Translations under genes and position numbers: made by a program
Notes under the pieces: generated by a model
Seen by the model: only the letters and a program-made list of their open reading frames with translations
What the model was told of the DNA's origin: nothing
Databases searched by the model: none
Assembly (NCBI GenBank): GCA_022578965.1
Contig: MU400508.1
Coordinates: 248,001-312,000 of the forward strand
Direction: 5' to 3'
Origin: Xylaria sp. FL1777
Lineage: Eukaryota > Ascomycota > Sordariomycetes > Xylariales > Xylariaceae
Length of the DNA stretch: 64,000 nucleotides
Shown: in pieces, positions 49,190 through 61,591 of the stretch
Layout: every line of letters begins with the position of its first letter
How positions within the stretch are numbered: the stretch's first letter is position 1

Positions 49190-50438
49190 ATGGCGGACGG
49201 TTCTTGTGGCCCATCGAATGCCTTCAAGGGCCTAACTCATCACATTGAGCAAGACCGCTCGCATCAGCAGGATCGAGTTGGTCCGGGTCCTCAATACCCT
49301 GCGCAGGTTTGTTCTTAGGCCACGTCTTATCTGACAACATTTCGCGAATGAGGTGCTCATTTTTGTCTAGAATTTTCGTACCACGCCACTTAACTCTGGC
49401 CTAACCGACCAGTTCGGTGCTTTTCAGAACCAAAATGCGGCGCTCCCTCAGCATCCATCGATGGGCTGGAAACCATATTCCCACTCTGCTAATCCCCCAC
49501 CTCTTCCTGCCCAAGCACCCTCTTTCTTCACACAGCAACCAACTCCGCAAGCTCCAGGATTTGCTACGAGTATAGGTGGTAGTTGGGTTAATGATTTCCA
49601 GCGGATGAGCTTCGCCGACGCCCACACTAATCCGCTTCACACTCAATCCACTCGTGGACCGATCCCGGGACAACCCAGCATGGCTAGCCCTATGCGCTCT
49701 GATTATGCAACCGAGATGCTCCTACAGCAACCGGCTTTCCAGTCTCCGCTTATAGGCGTCCATCCAACCAGCCACCAAGCCGGAATGTTCCCGACCATGA
49801 ACAGTATGCAGAAGCCAGAGTTTATTGGTATGTAGGAGCGAGAAAGCCGAGTTAAAGCCGCAGCTAAACGTGAATCCTAGAAAACGCCTCCCTTGCTTTC
49901 GATGCTCAGGCAGATGCCATCCTCGAGCAAGAATTCGAGGACGCAATGAATGAATGGATGCTTCAGAACGGACCAGGAGCCGAGATGAGTGATCAAAATG
50001 AGCTCAGTGCCCAAGACGGCCACAACCTAATTGCTAGTCTCGATGCCGCCACCACAGAACCCACCGCCGATGACGCGCCTGAGAAGGACTCAGCAGAGAG
50101 TCGAGACGACTTGGCTCGCGCGGCACAGGAGCTTGTCGATTCACTAAGTGACAATAGCTCTGAAAAGTTCAGAAACTCCCACTTCATAGCACTAATGCGC
50201 CGCATCGCATCTCAAGAACTTACCGTTCAGGGTAACGATCTAGTAGAGACACAACCTAGTGCCAACACTAGCTCGGGTTCTCACGTAATTGACGCAGCTT
50301 CGGCTATCTCTTCGCCTCCCACGAATGGGCCGGTCGGTACGTTCCCATCTAGCCATAATCAATCGTATCAGCTAATCATCTAATTTAGGACCCTCCGGCG
50401 CTGTAGATCAGATCGGCACCAAACAAGTAAATGCTTGA
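49190..50438 (+). CDS. PEX20: Peroxin PEX20 (PTS2 import co-receptor), 4 exons, 359 aa
   Basis: Works with Pex7 to deliver PTS2 proteins to the peroxisomal docking complex. Exons are 49190-49306, 49371-49827, 49881-50336 and 50389-50438, total 1080 nt. Residues 1-10 are MADGSCGPSN with the near-N-terminal Cys6, which in Pex20/Pex18/Pex5 is the redox/ubiquitin-linked recycling cysteine. NFRTTPLN and the Gln/Pro-rich middle are typical. WxxxF-like elements are present (WVNDFQRMSF, and the similar WMLQN). The C-terminal Pex7-binding part reads SEKFRNSHFIALMRRIASQELTVQGNDLVE. The last exon is a short 50-nt piece; reading through its intron gives a false end. Head-to-head with SEC13. Confidence 0.88.
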
Positions 50439-52212
50439 AGGATGGCTATTTAGAGAGAGGGTCGATTACAGAATTTTCAGGAACCAGCCCCTGGTTTATA
50501 AATTTGCACGAAACATTTCCTCGAGGTAGCCATTCTGCAACACCTTGAGTGTTCAGGAGAGTGTGACGTGAATGCAATGAGTCCTCCAAGGGAGCCAGTA
50601 TTACATAACGCAGTAATGGCTATGCATATGATCTAATATATCATTAACTTTAGCCTCGGGATATATAGCGAGCCAGAGGTTAGTAGGGAGAGGATACTAT
50701 CGGGATAGATCGTACAGGGAAGGCCCATGTTCTCATCAGGACCCCACGATATAGATATCATTACAATACGATGGATTCAACCGCTCATGTCGTACGGGTA
50801 ACCGACTTGTGTGAATGTGTTAGGTCTTAGTAGCTTATTATAACAGCGAACGTACACGAATTACTCAAAAACTATAAATTCTCTGTACCACGCCCGACAA
50901 TAAGCATGCGTTTTTACATCTTGACCAGTATAGGGCTGGGTGTTGCACATCAGCTGCGATCGTTTCACAAGACTAGCATATAGTTAGATGCAACATTATA
51001 GAGCTAGCATAACCATTCATTCGGTATGATACACGTGTCTTAGTTACCTCCTTTAGACTTTCGAAAAATCGAGTTTGCACTTTGCCAGTTGTTGAGACAG
51101 ACAGCACTCTCGCGAGATCAGTGCATATTATATGTGCGGTTTATACTCTTACTTTGAAAGAATAAATAATATGAAGATTATGCTACTTAATCTACGCAAA
51201 CCTGACATCATAAACGTATAAAACCTCTGCGGAAAACATTAATCGTCTCTCCTGATGCGCCGAGTTATTCTATTAGTTAGGTCATAGTAATCAGGAGCTC
51301 TCAGAGGTCTAGGTAGAAATATGGCTCGGTGGCTGGTCGCTATTGAAAACCACTTCCTAGGTTCGACCTATAGAAAGTCGATGCTCAGAAGTCATTAGCC
51401 AACTTCAAACGACAAGGAGCTCGCGTCAGAACCCCCATATATATCTGGCTTCTTCAATTCTGTCATCCTGAAGACAGTCTTAGATACGTTGCCTAACGAA
51501 AGGCCCCTATTTAAGTACTACATTCGAGCTATAATGGTTGTGAACTGTAAGAGACTTATAAGAGACTTATAAGGTATACCAAGTTTATCATCAAGTTGCT
51601 TGTGTTTCGAAACTGGATAACGGTCTGGCCAGCTTATTAGAAGCGAATATCTGAGCTCGTAGAATTCTCTGTTAAAAAGAATCGTAATTAATCCGAAAGT
51701 AGAGAGTTCATGGAATCTGCATACTCAACCCCGCGAGACTAATTTTTCTTGTCCCTGTCTCATCCGTGACATATGGTCTGAGGGATATTAGTTTACTCAT
51801 CTCAGAGAGCCCTGCATGCTTTTATCAAGGAACCGACCCTATCAATCCTCTGAGAGCGTAGGTCGTAACTAGTGTACAGCCTCCCGCACGTCACATCGGC
51901 AGTATGCGAGAAGACATCTTATGGACATTTGCTGAATTGGGTTAAGGTTCAGGTCTCGATATCTTTTCTTCAGGTCCGAAAAATCGTCCCGATGAAACCC
52001 ATGGGGACATCCCTTACTTAGAATCTCGTGCCCGAGCATCACAGGGAGTGAGACCCGGGGAGGGAAGAGGGAAGAGGAAAGAAACACAGCGCACATATAT
52101 TAACAGTGCCCTTCAACATGCAGAACGCTCCCCCTACCTGCCTGAGCCATCACTCCAGCACATCAGACACTCCTAAATCCACGAGCATTTCCCTCCCAGT
52201 CTTACAATCCTC
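50439..52212. other. AT-rich gene-free region
   Basis: 1.8 kb with no supportable gene. It includes a small tandem duplication AGAGACTTATA near 51549-51571. Confidence 0.5.
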
Positions 52213-53748
52213 ATGGACACGCCCAAGTGTTCCAGCGACTCCTATGTCATCGTCGGGGCGGGAGTCTTCGGCGCCTCTGTTGCCTACCACCTGATTACTC
52301 GATACCCTTCTGCCGATGTTGTTCTCATCGATCGCGGTTCGTTTCCCTACCAGGCGGGCGCGTCGTGGGACTAGAACAAGGTTGTTCGCGCCGACTACAC
52401 CAACATCCTGTACATGGAGCTCGCTCTCGAGGCGATGGAGTATTGGAGATCTGATGACTTATACTCGGCAGATTACCACCAGAGCGGTCTTGCCTGGGTC
52501 AGCGACAAGGCCCTCCCACGCGCCATCATCGAGAACTACAAGAAGCTGAATGCAACAGAGAAGTACCACCTGCTTACTCCTGACGACTCAAGAGCCCGTT
52601 GGGGAGGTGCCTACTCGAGCGCCGATTACCCAAACGGCACCGAGGTCTTCTTCAACGAGGGTAGCGGCTGGGTCGATGCTACCAAGACACTTACTCGAGT
52701 GATCCAGGCTGCCGTTAAAGCCGGAGTTCGATACGTCACCACCGATGTTGAAGAGGTGGTTTTTGGGGCAGATGGGTCAACAACTGGAGTAAGGACCTCA
52801 GAGGGTGATGTTCTTGCAAATCATGTTATCCTCGCTACTGGAGCCTACACGCCGAAGTTACTTATGGATAGCGCTCCCAACCGAAGCAGGCTATACCCTA
52901 GGTGAGCTACTCAGAGTTAGATGCGCCCAAGATGAAGGGAACTAATCAATGCAGGTGGTGTCATACCACCAAACTCGGAAAACCGGATCAAGTTTTACCG
53001 GGATGTGAGCTTCAACAACACTATCCGTCATGAGGTCACTGGCAAGAACATATCTATACCGCCAAGCCGGGCGGACTACGATCAGTGGAATCTATCTTCG
53101 GGGATGAAGGAGGAAGTGAGACAGACATGTAAAGGGATCTACGGAAATGCGAGTGATACTTGGGAGTTGAAGGATTACAGGGTGTGTTGGTTAGTAGCCT
53201 CCATTTTGACCCAAACCTCGCGCCCTCACACACATACACACCTGCAGCTACGCGCACCAGAGTTACCGTCGACTTTCGAACTGACAAATGATTCAGGGAT
53301 GCAATCACCCCAAGCCAGGATCCCATTATCTGTGAACATCCACTGTCAGAGGCGTTTGTCTCCAGAGTGAAGTTAAGTCACGGAAAGGTAGCTGCTAGGT
53401 CGTAGTTATGGGTAAGGGCTCAATATTATTGATTCCTGAGTTCCCCCAGGAAGTATTGGAAGGGAACTCATCCTTATATAGTAAATACTAGACTGTCTCC
53501 CCACAATTAAGCTCCTTCTACCCTGCTGCGACCCTAGTCCCTGACATCCACACTCGCGTCACCTATACATCGTGACTGGCGGCTCTTTCCATAGCTGGAA
53601 GTTTCTACCCGTCATCGGAAAGTATGTAGCCCAGATGATCAAGGGGACCCTAGACGTCGAGCTGGCAAAGACATGGGCTTGGGATCGCGATGATAAAGGC
53701 TCTGCGCACGAGGGGTTGCTCCCACACCGGGAGATGAGGGACGTGTGA
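52213..53748 (+). pseudogene. Decayed sarcosine-oxidase/fructosyl-amine-oxidase paralogue
   Basis: A relic of the same family as the gene at 25.0 kb. It starts MDTPKCSSDSYVIVGAGVFG (intact FAD motif) and continues to ASWD, where TAG at 52372-52374 replaces the Trp codon found in the intact paralogue (ASWDWNKVVRADY). The frame then resumes NKVVRADYTNILYMELALEA and runs to about 52902. A block of several dozen codons before PPNSENRIKFYRD is missing or unrecognisable. An exon ending YRVCW precedes an intron and DAITPSQDPIICEHP. The final block, HLYIVTGGSFHSWKF to REMRDV, is separated from it by an inserted solo LTR (53344-53546). Removing the LTR and one target-site copy puts the last two blocks back in frame, so the insertion came into an otherwise readable exon. 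Non-functional by three independent lesions. Confidence 0.88.
53344..53546. mobile_element. Solo LTR of an LTR retrotransposon, 203 bp
   Basis: The element begins TGTCAG and ends CTGACA (a perfect 6-bp terminal inverted repeat with the canonical TG...CA ends) and is flanked by the 5-bp direct repeat TCCAC (53339-53343 and 53547-53551). It has a promoter-like TTATATAG near 53474 and an internal GAGTTCCC/GGGAACTC inverted repeat. No internal retrotransposon coding region remains, so it is a solo LTR left by recombination. It splits the last exon of the oxidase relic. Confidence 0.8.
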
Positions 53749-54193
53749 TGTGGTGATAGGTCAATTCGAATCGAAAGACATCAGATAAGGTGTTACTGAG
53801 CATTACTGAGGTGGCGAAATTGGTACACGCGAGTACAAATAGATTCTCAACTAGAATGCTACCTGCCGTTTAAAAATCAATATCGCGTCCCTTAGCTTGC
53901 CCTCAAGGGCTAATCAGCATCGCCCCCGAATCAGGAAAACAATTAATACATAAGACCCTGGAGCCCCAGTGGCTCTCACCATACCATCCATGGTTGACAC
54001 GGATGTTCTTGGGTAGACTCTCATGTCACTCAGAAACATTGAAACTGACACACAGGACCATGAACGATATTTGATTTATTGTAGATACCGTTGTGACGAG
54101 TTTTCTACAATGACCAACGGTTCCGAAAGCCTTAGGTTGACTGACCGATGAATGAATCTTGAACGATCTGAGCTGCCTCGATACTGACAATAG
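53749..54193. other. Intergenic
   Basis: No gene is seen. A stretch near 53812-53880 resembles the start of a tRNA-Leu but lacks a T arm. Confidence 0.5.
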
Positions 54194-54633
54194 GACTTAG
54201 CAAGTGAAAAGCCTACAAATGAGCTCGGTCACTATGAAGTGTTCATCCAGAAAGAGGTGGAAAGGCAGGATCCTGACCCCAAGATCGACCCCTCCGTTCC
54301 GAGAAACAGTAGTTTCGTTCAGTTCTTTGGCGCAGGTCCAAGTTACGCTCTGGAGAAGCCGTACGCCTCGAAGATTCCACCCTCGAACCCGGACACCCCC
54401 CAAATCAGCTTCGGGGGCATCTATCACAAAATCATGATGTCAGATACCGTCGACCTGGAAGCTCACTTCTCTCTCGACGTCGAGGATCACACCATGTCGT
54501 GGCTAAAGAATCATCTGGGATGTTCGGAGGTGTTTATGTTGTGTTCGACTACACGTTGCGGCACGAGCAGAGCGCAGAACTAAAAATGGATGGTGTTACC
54601 GGCGTGGCTCGCCGGATTCATTGCGGTACGTGA
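54194..54633 (+). pseudogene. Frameshifted relic of an unidentified protein
   Basis: One frame reads NELGHYEVFIQKEVERQDPD and then FFGAGPSYALEKPY and FGGIYHKIMMSDTVDLEAHF, to WLKNHLG. Near 54520 the coding signal jumps by one base to another frame, MFGGVYVVFDYTLRHEQ to VARRIHCGT, ending in TGA at 54631-54633. A further coding-like scrap (RPDHLLAGSNCIWEAVQKA) lies at about 54715-54790. There is no ATG at the start. The family is not recognised. The alternative is a spliced gene with an intron I failed to see. Confidence 0.35.
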
Positions 54634-56289
54634 GGGCTTCTTCACCGAATGGACGAATGAATAAATACGGCATTAGTCCTATTATTAACTGGTTGTGTTG
54701 ATTAGATCAAACGCCCTGATCATCTATTGGCAGGATCAAATTGCATATGGGAAGCCGTGCAGAAGGCCTGCTCAAAGGTCGATGCAGAATTATCAAGTAA
54801 GTAAACACCCACTTCAGAACCCTTCGACATCTGACCTGGCGTTCATGGTGTCTGGCGTCCACTCGTGCCCGTCGTCGAAAGATTACTGCACGCTGCCTGT
54901 TCCTTTACCACTGCGACTCCCGCCGACGACCTTGTCCCGATCGATGTTACAATCTGTTATTATGCTAAGCAACTATAGTTTTTAATAATAGTTTTTTTAA
55001 AAAGTAAAATAGCTAATAGCAGTTCACTTTAAGTTCAAACACAAAATGAAACAGTAAAGCAGTTTTGCATATTTAGATTACATAACCATTTCGCAGCAAA
55101 AGTGTAGGTACATAATCTTAAGGCACCTAGATATCCGCCTTCTTCAGGCCAAATCACACTGACAGCGCAGCCAATTACATGATGCAAACACAGTCACGTC
55201 GTCCTTCAATAGGCCTAGCTGTCCGGATGGGAGAGTAGTATGTGTGATCTATGTTGCAATCTGTCTTCACACGGGATATCTTCCCTGTTTCCTCGTCGCA
55301 TGACACCAGCGAATTAATAAGCCTCTCGTAGCGCTTTGCTCTATCCACTCATATCCAATCACAATGATGTGAGGCATCCCCCACAGTCTAGCACCGTCGC
55401 GACAAATGACAAGAGCCAACCAGTCAAAGTGCAGAAATGAGAAGAGAAGAGAAGAGTGGCTTGAGGCTTAGACTTTACAGTCTTACTGTACGTAGTAGTG
55501 GCCACGATTCTCGGGTATCGCCGTGTCTTGTGCCTTGCGCTTAGGCGTCAGTGGTGGTGTATAATAGAAGAGCCCACAGGCGGCTGGGAAGACATCCCTG
55601 TCAACAGCACTTTCTTTCCACTTTCCGCCCCCAACTCTTCTTGATTTTCCGACTGTACGCCGTAGTGCATGCGGCTGAGGACTAGAATTCGGACAGTGCA
55701 CTACATACAGTAGGTGGACAATATTACATGTATGTATATCAGACTAGACTGGAACCCCTGATCTGTCCTAATATCTAGATGGATACGCTGGTGCCTTCGG
55801 GAATTGTATGGGAATAAATGTGAGCTTTATTTCGTGGCAGAGATACGTAGTACGTGGTACCGGTAAATTCCTCTTGACGGGGATAACATGCGGCGGCAGG
55901 GTTGGAATCTCCGAGTCTCGGACTACTGCTCTTTTCCCCGAGTCTTTCTTGGACTACATACATATCGACAGGGGTGAAATTGGTCTACGCACTCAGTAAC
56001 TACAATCGTCCTCTTAGTATAGGATTTTATCGTAACTGTGTAAAGCGCCTACCTCTAAGATAGGTTTTACTATGAACCACGCCGCTTGAGGCGAGCCCTG
56101 AAAATAGAATAAATGCCGAGTGATGTGATGAAAGATATTTAGAGGAGTCCATCTAGCACTGCTAGGTGCATCTATTAAGTTGGGGCAAATAAATGCGTCA
56201 GTCGAAAAGTAAAGTGGGTGAGGTCAGCCTTCAAGTATACATAAGGTAGGTACGTACGCCCTTCGCGCTGTCCGTAGGCTGCGCCAACA
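54634..56289. other. Intergenic
   Basis: Apart from the coding scrap at 54715-54790 mentioned for the relic, no supportable gene. The short ORFs at 55.5-56.0 kb have no motif. Confidence 0.45.
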
Positions 56290-57838
56290 TCAGACAAGCA
56301 GCTCAGCCAGGCGATCTGCCGCAAGCTTATCCCCCCACTCGACGATCCCCGGATTCCGCCTCTCCTCCATCTTGCACGCCACAAACGCCTCCACGGCCTC
56401 CCTCTGCGACTCGGGGAGGAGCTCCAGCCTGGCCTGGCAGTCCTGGTTCTCGTTCGGCCCAAAGTAGCTCTCGTCCAGGAACTTCCACCAGATGCAATCA
56501 AAGGCCCAGCTCTTCCTGGCCGCGTAGTTGCGCATCCACGTCCGCTTCTCCCAGCTCTCGCGCATGCGCCGGGAGAGCGGCGGCACTTCCGTCTTCCCAC
56601 CGTCGTCGGCGAGCGACACGCGGCCGACCTTCTCGGCGATGTCTGCGGCTGCCATCTTCTTCTCCTCGGCTTCCAGCACACGCAGGAAGGTCCGGAGTCG
56701 GGGCTCGTAAGCCTCCATCCATACGGGGTGCCCGCCGGTCCACGACTCGGGTTCCTCGAGGAGCAGCCACCAGGGGGGGTCGGAGCTGAACTGCGCGGGG
56801 GCGGCGTAGGCGAACTCCCAGTCGATGACGCCGACGACCCGGAGGTCCTCGTCGAGGAGCATGTTGGCCGGCCTGAAGTCTTCGGAGAACAACGCGAAGC
56901 CGCCGTTAGACTCTTCCGGCTCGGACACGAGACGCCCTTCGGCGGCGAGCTTCCGGAAGAGCTGGCGAGCGACGTATTTGTCGCGTGCGTCGGCCTCGTC
57001 TTCTACGGCGTCGTTGTGTTGGAACGCTAGCTGCGTCATGTGCATATCAGCGAGAGCCCTGTACCACTCGTCCGCAGAGGCGTAGGTCTGGGTTTGAGAC
57101 GGCAGGGTGCTTGCTGGGGCGTTGGTGTGTACGACGAGGTCGATCATGTTCATGATTAAGGGACGCCCCTCGACGGAGGTAGAAATCCCGTCCTCGTTCT
57201 CGATGAGCGAGCCGATCCGAGGAAACTTCAGGGAGGATAGCTGAAGCAGGATATTGGCTACCTGGGAGTACAAAAACTCGAGTTTCTCCTCGCCGATATC
57301 TGGGTCCAATACAGGGCGCTCATTAGCCGGGCGTTTTGGGTCAAGAAGCTCCCTGGACATGTTCTGATGGTGCTCGATGTAGTCCATGATGATGAACGGG
57401 CCCAGGCCGAGAGGATTTTCGGCTGCAGTCCCGTAATGGTAGACGTGCGGGACCGGGATAGTGGTGCTGGCGGCTACATATCGCATCGTGGCGACCTCAT
57501 AGCGAACTTTCTCGTCAGGAAACGGAACAATGCCTACTCTAGTCATTATCCTAGAACAATATAATTCGTATAGCTCACGGTGTACCTTTAATTGGAATCC
57601 TCATAACAACTGATGAGCCGTCCTTGTATTCGAGACGGTAGACGACGTTATACCCGCCCCTGACCGCTGAATGCATTAACTCTGCTTGGCCCTCCTTGTA
57701 CTTTAGGATGAGCTTGGCGACAGCGCGGTACATCTCATTTGTGCGAATTGAGATGTCCCACTCGTCAACGGCCTCGTCGAGTTTCTGCCAAACCAAGTCG
57801 TCCTTATCCATGACAAGGTATCTCCGCTTGGGAGGCAT
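56290..57838 (-). CDS. Aminoglycoside-phosphotransferase (APH)-family kinase-like protein, 498 aa
   Basis: Exons (complement) are 56290-57533 and 57586-57838; the 52-nt intron restores IPIKGIVPFPDEKVRYEV, and the total is 1497 nt. Protein-kinase-like fold: N-lobe with a Gly-rich turn (AVRGGYNVVYRLEYKDGS) and the Lys/Glu region (VVMRIPIK...EVATMRYVA). Then the hinge GPFIIMDYIEH and the catalytic loop SEDFRPANMLLDE, with Asp303 and Asn308, followed by IDWEFAYA with the metal Asp322. The usual His of HxD is Ser/Glu here, as in many fungal members. Fungal APH-like proteins are numerous and their substrates are unknown; antibiotic resistance should not be inferred. Cytosolic, with no targeting sequence. 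The first exon alone would end prematurely in GTP. Confidence 0.85.
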
Positions 57839-60800
57839 TGTATATACTACAAGCTTATATAGGACAGTTTTATCTAAGTATCGTCCGCAAGCATCGGGGC
57901 CAACCTGGTCAACGAGGACCTGGTATCAGCACCGGGTATCAGCACCGCTGTTTCGGTCAGGATTGAAGCTATTCCCAGATTTGCGCGTATCCCCCTGACA
58001 ACCCCTTCGGATCCTCTCAGCCTGCCTCGGCCCCTCGAAGACTCTCCTTATGTAAACCTATTTGGTAGTAGAATCAATATCATTCGTCCAACCTTGCTAC
58101 TTGTTTATACGGCTGATCCGGGTTGACACTCATTATTTCCCGGCAGTTAGCTGTGTAGAACGGCCGGTGTTATGCTCGGATATCGGATAAAGCTCCGAGT
58201 ATCGTCCCTTCGTCCGGGATTACGGAGTTGTCGCGGTCGTTTTGCGCTCTCTGTGCCGCGATTGTGTGCCCCCCGCTTCGGCGTCCATCTGGTCACGCCA
58301 GGCTGAGAGCCAAGCCTGAGCAAAAGCGCGTCTAAGCACACTAAGCCCAATCCAATTGCGGCACAGAAAGTTACGCAGATAGGTATAATTAGTCGAGTTT
58401 CGGGTTCGCGAACAATTGCGCGCCCTTTTGTCTTGTCTGCTGTAGTGGAGTATACTACTTGATCCATGTTGTATCCACATCTCACTTGCGCTGCATTACA
58501 TTCATTACATTCACTACACAGTAGTCACAGGTGCAATGCAGCACAGTGAATGAATCTATACTAGTATAGATTACATGTAGAGGCGAGAGGCGGGACCGGC
58601 GTGGGAGGGATGCAGGTTAGTGTGCATACAGGGAGGGTGAGACACGATGGAACGCAGCGTCGGTAGCGATGAGTCACAACTCCCATTGCAGCACCGACTT
58701 AGTGTACTGCGTAGACTTGTATAGTAGTGTTCGATCCAATGTGCAATCTTACCTGCGCGAAATATACATGTGTGGTGTATACGACGTAGCGTAGATACGG
58801 GGATATACGGGGAGGGTTTGAGCGCGGAGATGCGAGACCGAACCAGATGCAGGACGCAGTGGAGGAGGATGAATTGGAAAAGATTGATTACGTGCGTGGG
58901 CGCGCGCATGCGCACTAGCATTTGCGCGATTCGTGGTCACGATATATACTATATCTATACTACCTGGCGCAGAAGGCAGCAATCTTACCGATACAGCCGT
59001 TTTCAGCCTTTAGTGTGGAGTTCCACGTAGATGGCTGACGACTTAGAATCGTGACGACCGTTGGTTGGCCATGTCCCTACGTGAAGAAGCGATCGAAGTG
59101 CGCGGTACCGTAGCTAGCGATGTTCGAGGAATCTTGGTTATGCCTAATGACGACGACAATCGTTGTGACGATACGTGGTAGGCGTATCATATCACTGTCT
59201 GTACCTACACCACAGATACGTGTAGCTGCGCAGTGGTCAGCATCTCTATACTACGTACAGTAGTAGTATACACCATCCGCCATCCTACAAATCATAGCGT
59301 ACGCAGTAGTGTACAATCTAGCGGTACCGGTAGCAGATCTACCATAGCCGCCCCCAGCTGAATCCAATCAAAAGGCCAAGCGACTGAGATCTCATTTCAA
59401 TTTTTCCCAGCTACCGTTTTCCCATCTTCCGTCTCCAAGAGCGATGGATGATACCTGCCGTCCGCTTATTAATACAGCATACGCATACGCAGTAAGACGA
59501 TGCTCGGGACAATTTACTTCATTTCTCACGGTAGAAGCTTCAATGCTGACCAATGGTTCGAGTGAAGGCGAGCAGGATTGACTTAAACAAACTACCTAGA
59601 CATTTTCTCTCAAGAATTCGCCTTTTATTGATCAATACTATAGTGCATTGCAAATATTACAGTAGAGAATGGCAAGCCGCGCAAATTGCTTCCCAATTCA
59701 GCTGGCCGACGGCCATCCAATTGCGTAGCGGGGCTAGGTAAGAATACATACCAACATAAAAGACACCTTTAAGTACCTAGAGAGACAGTGCAGCTCATCA
59801 CGAGCTCTTTAGCTTGAAACAGGCTAGCGCCTTGACCGTAATACCTAATGTGCAGTATACGGATAGTGTACCGGTACTAAATCAACGGTTTTGTGATCGT
59901 TAAAACGTTGTTTCTTCGTCGGAATTCTTCCGGTGATATGCCAAAAAAAGAACGTTTCGTTCGGAGTCGAGGGTACCAACACCGAAAGGAACCACCAGAA
60001 AACGGATAATTCCGGCTCAAGCCCGATGAAGGATGAAGCGAAATTCTACCACACTCTCAATCATGTAAAGTCGGTATTCTGCGATGTCCGACGGTGATTA
60101 CCATATCGCCGGGCAATGTTTAGAAGTCGGACTCTATTCAATGTTGCTTTCCATGTCTGTGGCATACCAGCACTGCACTTCTACTCGCCCGTTCAATTAC
60201 TTACATGTAGTGAAGGATTACTGCGTAGGAGGCAGTGCCATAAGTTTTTGGTACCAAAAACAAGGCGCACTGCACACATGCGCACAACTAATGGAGACTT
60301 ATGTTGGACTAACGGCTGAGACTGGAATGCGAATGAATTCAATTGGCCTAGTGTGTATGCGAGGCTAAGTCCGATTGGGCATGGCGCGGCGACAGGTATG
60401 ACTCACACTTGCCAAGCACGGAGAGTTCCCAGACACTGCCCAGACACCCGGGATGTCACCAGCTAACTGTCTCACCCCCGACTGCCCTGGGCCAGAGGGC
60501 GGCTCGCACGCAAATCAGAATTGTTAGTGGTTAGCACTGGACTTGGTCAGATCCACATAGACAACCCCCGGCCGCCCAGCCGGTCCTACCTGCTAGGCTC
60601 CACCAGCAGCCCAGTGCGCAACTTCTACTGGCCAGAGCCCTGACGCCCTTATGCCCACTGCCCTCTTCTGCCCTCAGGCCGTCCTTCTCACGCTACGGTA
60701 CATAGGTACCTAGGTACGTGGGCCGTCGCTGTGTCTCTGCCCGCAGAAACTGTTGTTGCCTGAAAAAATACTAAAGCCTCGTCACCCGCGCGCACAAACA

Positions 60801-60860
60801 CACACCCTTCCCTCTTTCTTTTCCTTTTCTCCATCCCCCCCCAACATCACAACCTCACAC
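57839..60860. other. Long gene-poor region ending in the cpc-1 promoter
   Basis: 3 kb without a supportable gene. A minus ORF at 58147-58485 encodes one hydrophobic helix (LIIPICVTFCAAIGLGLV) but nothing else recognisable. The right end holds the cpc-1 promoter with TGACTCA (60399-60405) and TACCTAGGTA (60707-60716). Confidence 0.5.
60399..60405. promoter_or_regulatory. TGACTCA, Gcn4/CPC1 response element
   Basis: A perfect copy of the palindrome bound by Gcn4/CPC1-type bZIP factors lies about 460 bp upstream of the first leader ATG of the cpc-1 gene. Autoregulation through such sites is known for cpc-1 genes. A single 7-mer could occur by chance. Confidence 0.55.
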
Positions 60861-60974
60861 ATGAATACGTCGGATATACCAAAAAAATGCGCTGAACAAC
60901 TCCAACCCCGTTTCCGCCTCCCAGCACTCAGAGCTCTCGTAGCCCAACCGCCAACATTCAGTCCAAAAAGATAA
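60861..60974 (+). promoter_or_regulatory. Upstream ORF 1 in the cpc-1 leader, 37 codons
   Basis: ATG in ACACATGAA context, ending TAA at 60972-60974. It begins MNTSDIPKKCAEQLQ. It lies at the 5' side of a leader of about 730 nt. In Gcn4/CPC1 systems early uORFs are translated and let ribosomes resume scanning. Alternatively this could be a first coding exon spliced to 61022, but its only GT donors are weak. Confidence 0.5.
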
Positions 60975-61133
60975 ACAGTTTACTCTCTACTCAACCCTTT
61001 TTTTCAGCTCTTCCTTTCCAGGTCGATCTGAACTTTGAAGAAGCTATTCCCAGCTCTCGCGCAAGTACCCAACCCACCGCAACCATTCCCCCGCAAGACT
61101 TTCCAGTCTTCACCACGGATTCCACTCAGTCAT

Positions 61134-61259
61134 CATGGCTTCCCTCCAGTTCCTCGAGCCAGCCGGCACCATCCGCGCAACAACACAGCTTCCAGAGCCC
61201 CCCACTACAGGACTTTGTCTTGTTCGACGACTCTCCCCAGCCCACGAGAACGACCGTTA
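61134..61259 (+). promoter_or_regulatory. Upstream ORF 2 in the cpc-1 leader, 41 codons
   Basis: ATGG in good context (ATCATGGCT). It begins MASLQFLEPAGTIRA and ends TAA at 61257-61259, in a frame different from the main ORF. I recall that the Neurospora cpc-1 leader is about 720 nt with uORFs of 20 and 41 codons; the position and 41-codon length here agree well. It is the likely inhibitory uORF for starvation-dependent translation. Confidence 0.65.
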
Positions 61260-61591
61260 ACCGCACTGCCTCATCGCCTGCCACCGCTGCAGCAGCCTTT
61301 GGATCTCTAAACAACAGCAACACCAGCACCAATCGTCGTGATTCGAGCACGTCTCCTGCTCTTCAGAATCAGCGTGTGCAACAGATCATCCAAGCAACAG
61401 GGCATCAGTATTCTCCTTCGGCTTTGACCAATCGGTTCAACTCTCTTGCGCAAAACCACAGCCCACAGCAACAGTTTTACGCACCCCTATCCACCTCCTC
61501 CGCCGCTGCAGTGAACCAGCAGCCTCGTGCTGCTCGTCCTCCCGTCCCCCTATTTTCCCAGGGCATTGGTAACCAGCGGACACCGGCCACC

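Noticed and set aside
53812..53890. Possible tRNA-Leu (GGTGGCGAAATTGGTACACGCG)
   Set aside because: No T arm or matching acceptor stem could be found; only the D-arm-like part is present.
58147..58485. 112-codon minus ORF with one hydrophobic helix
   Set aside because: One helix alone is weak evidence; the rest is low-complexity Arg/Thr with no conserved feature.
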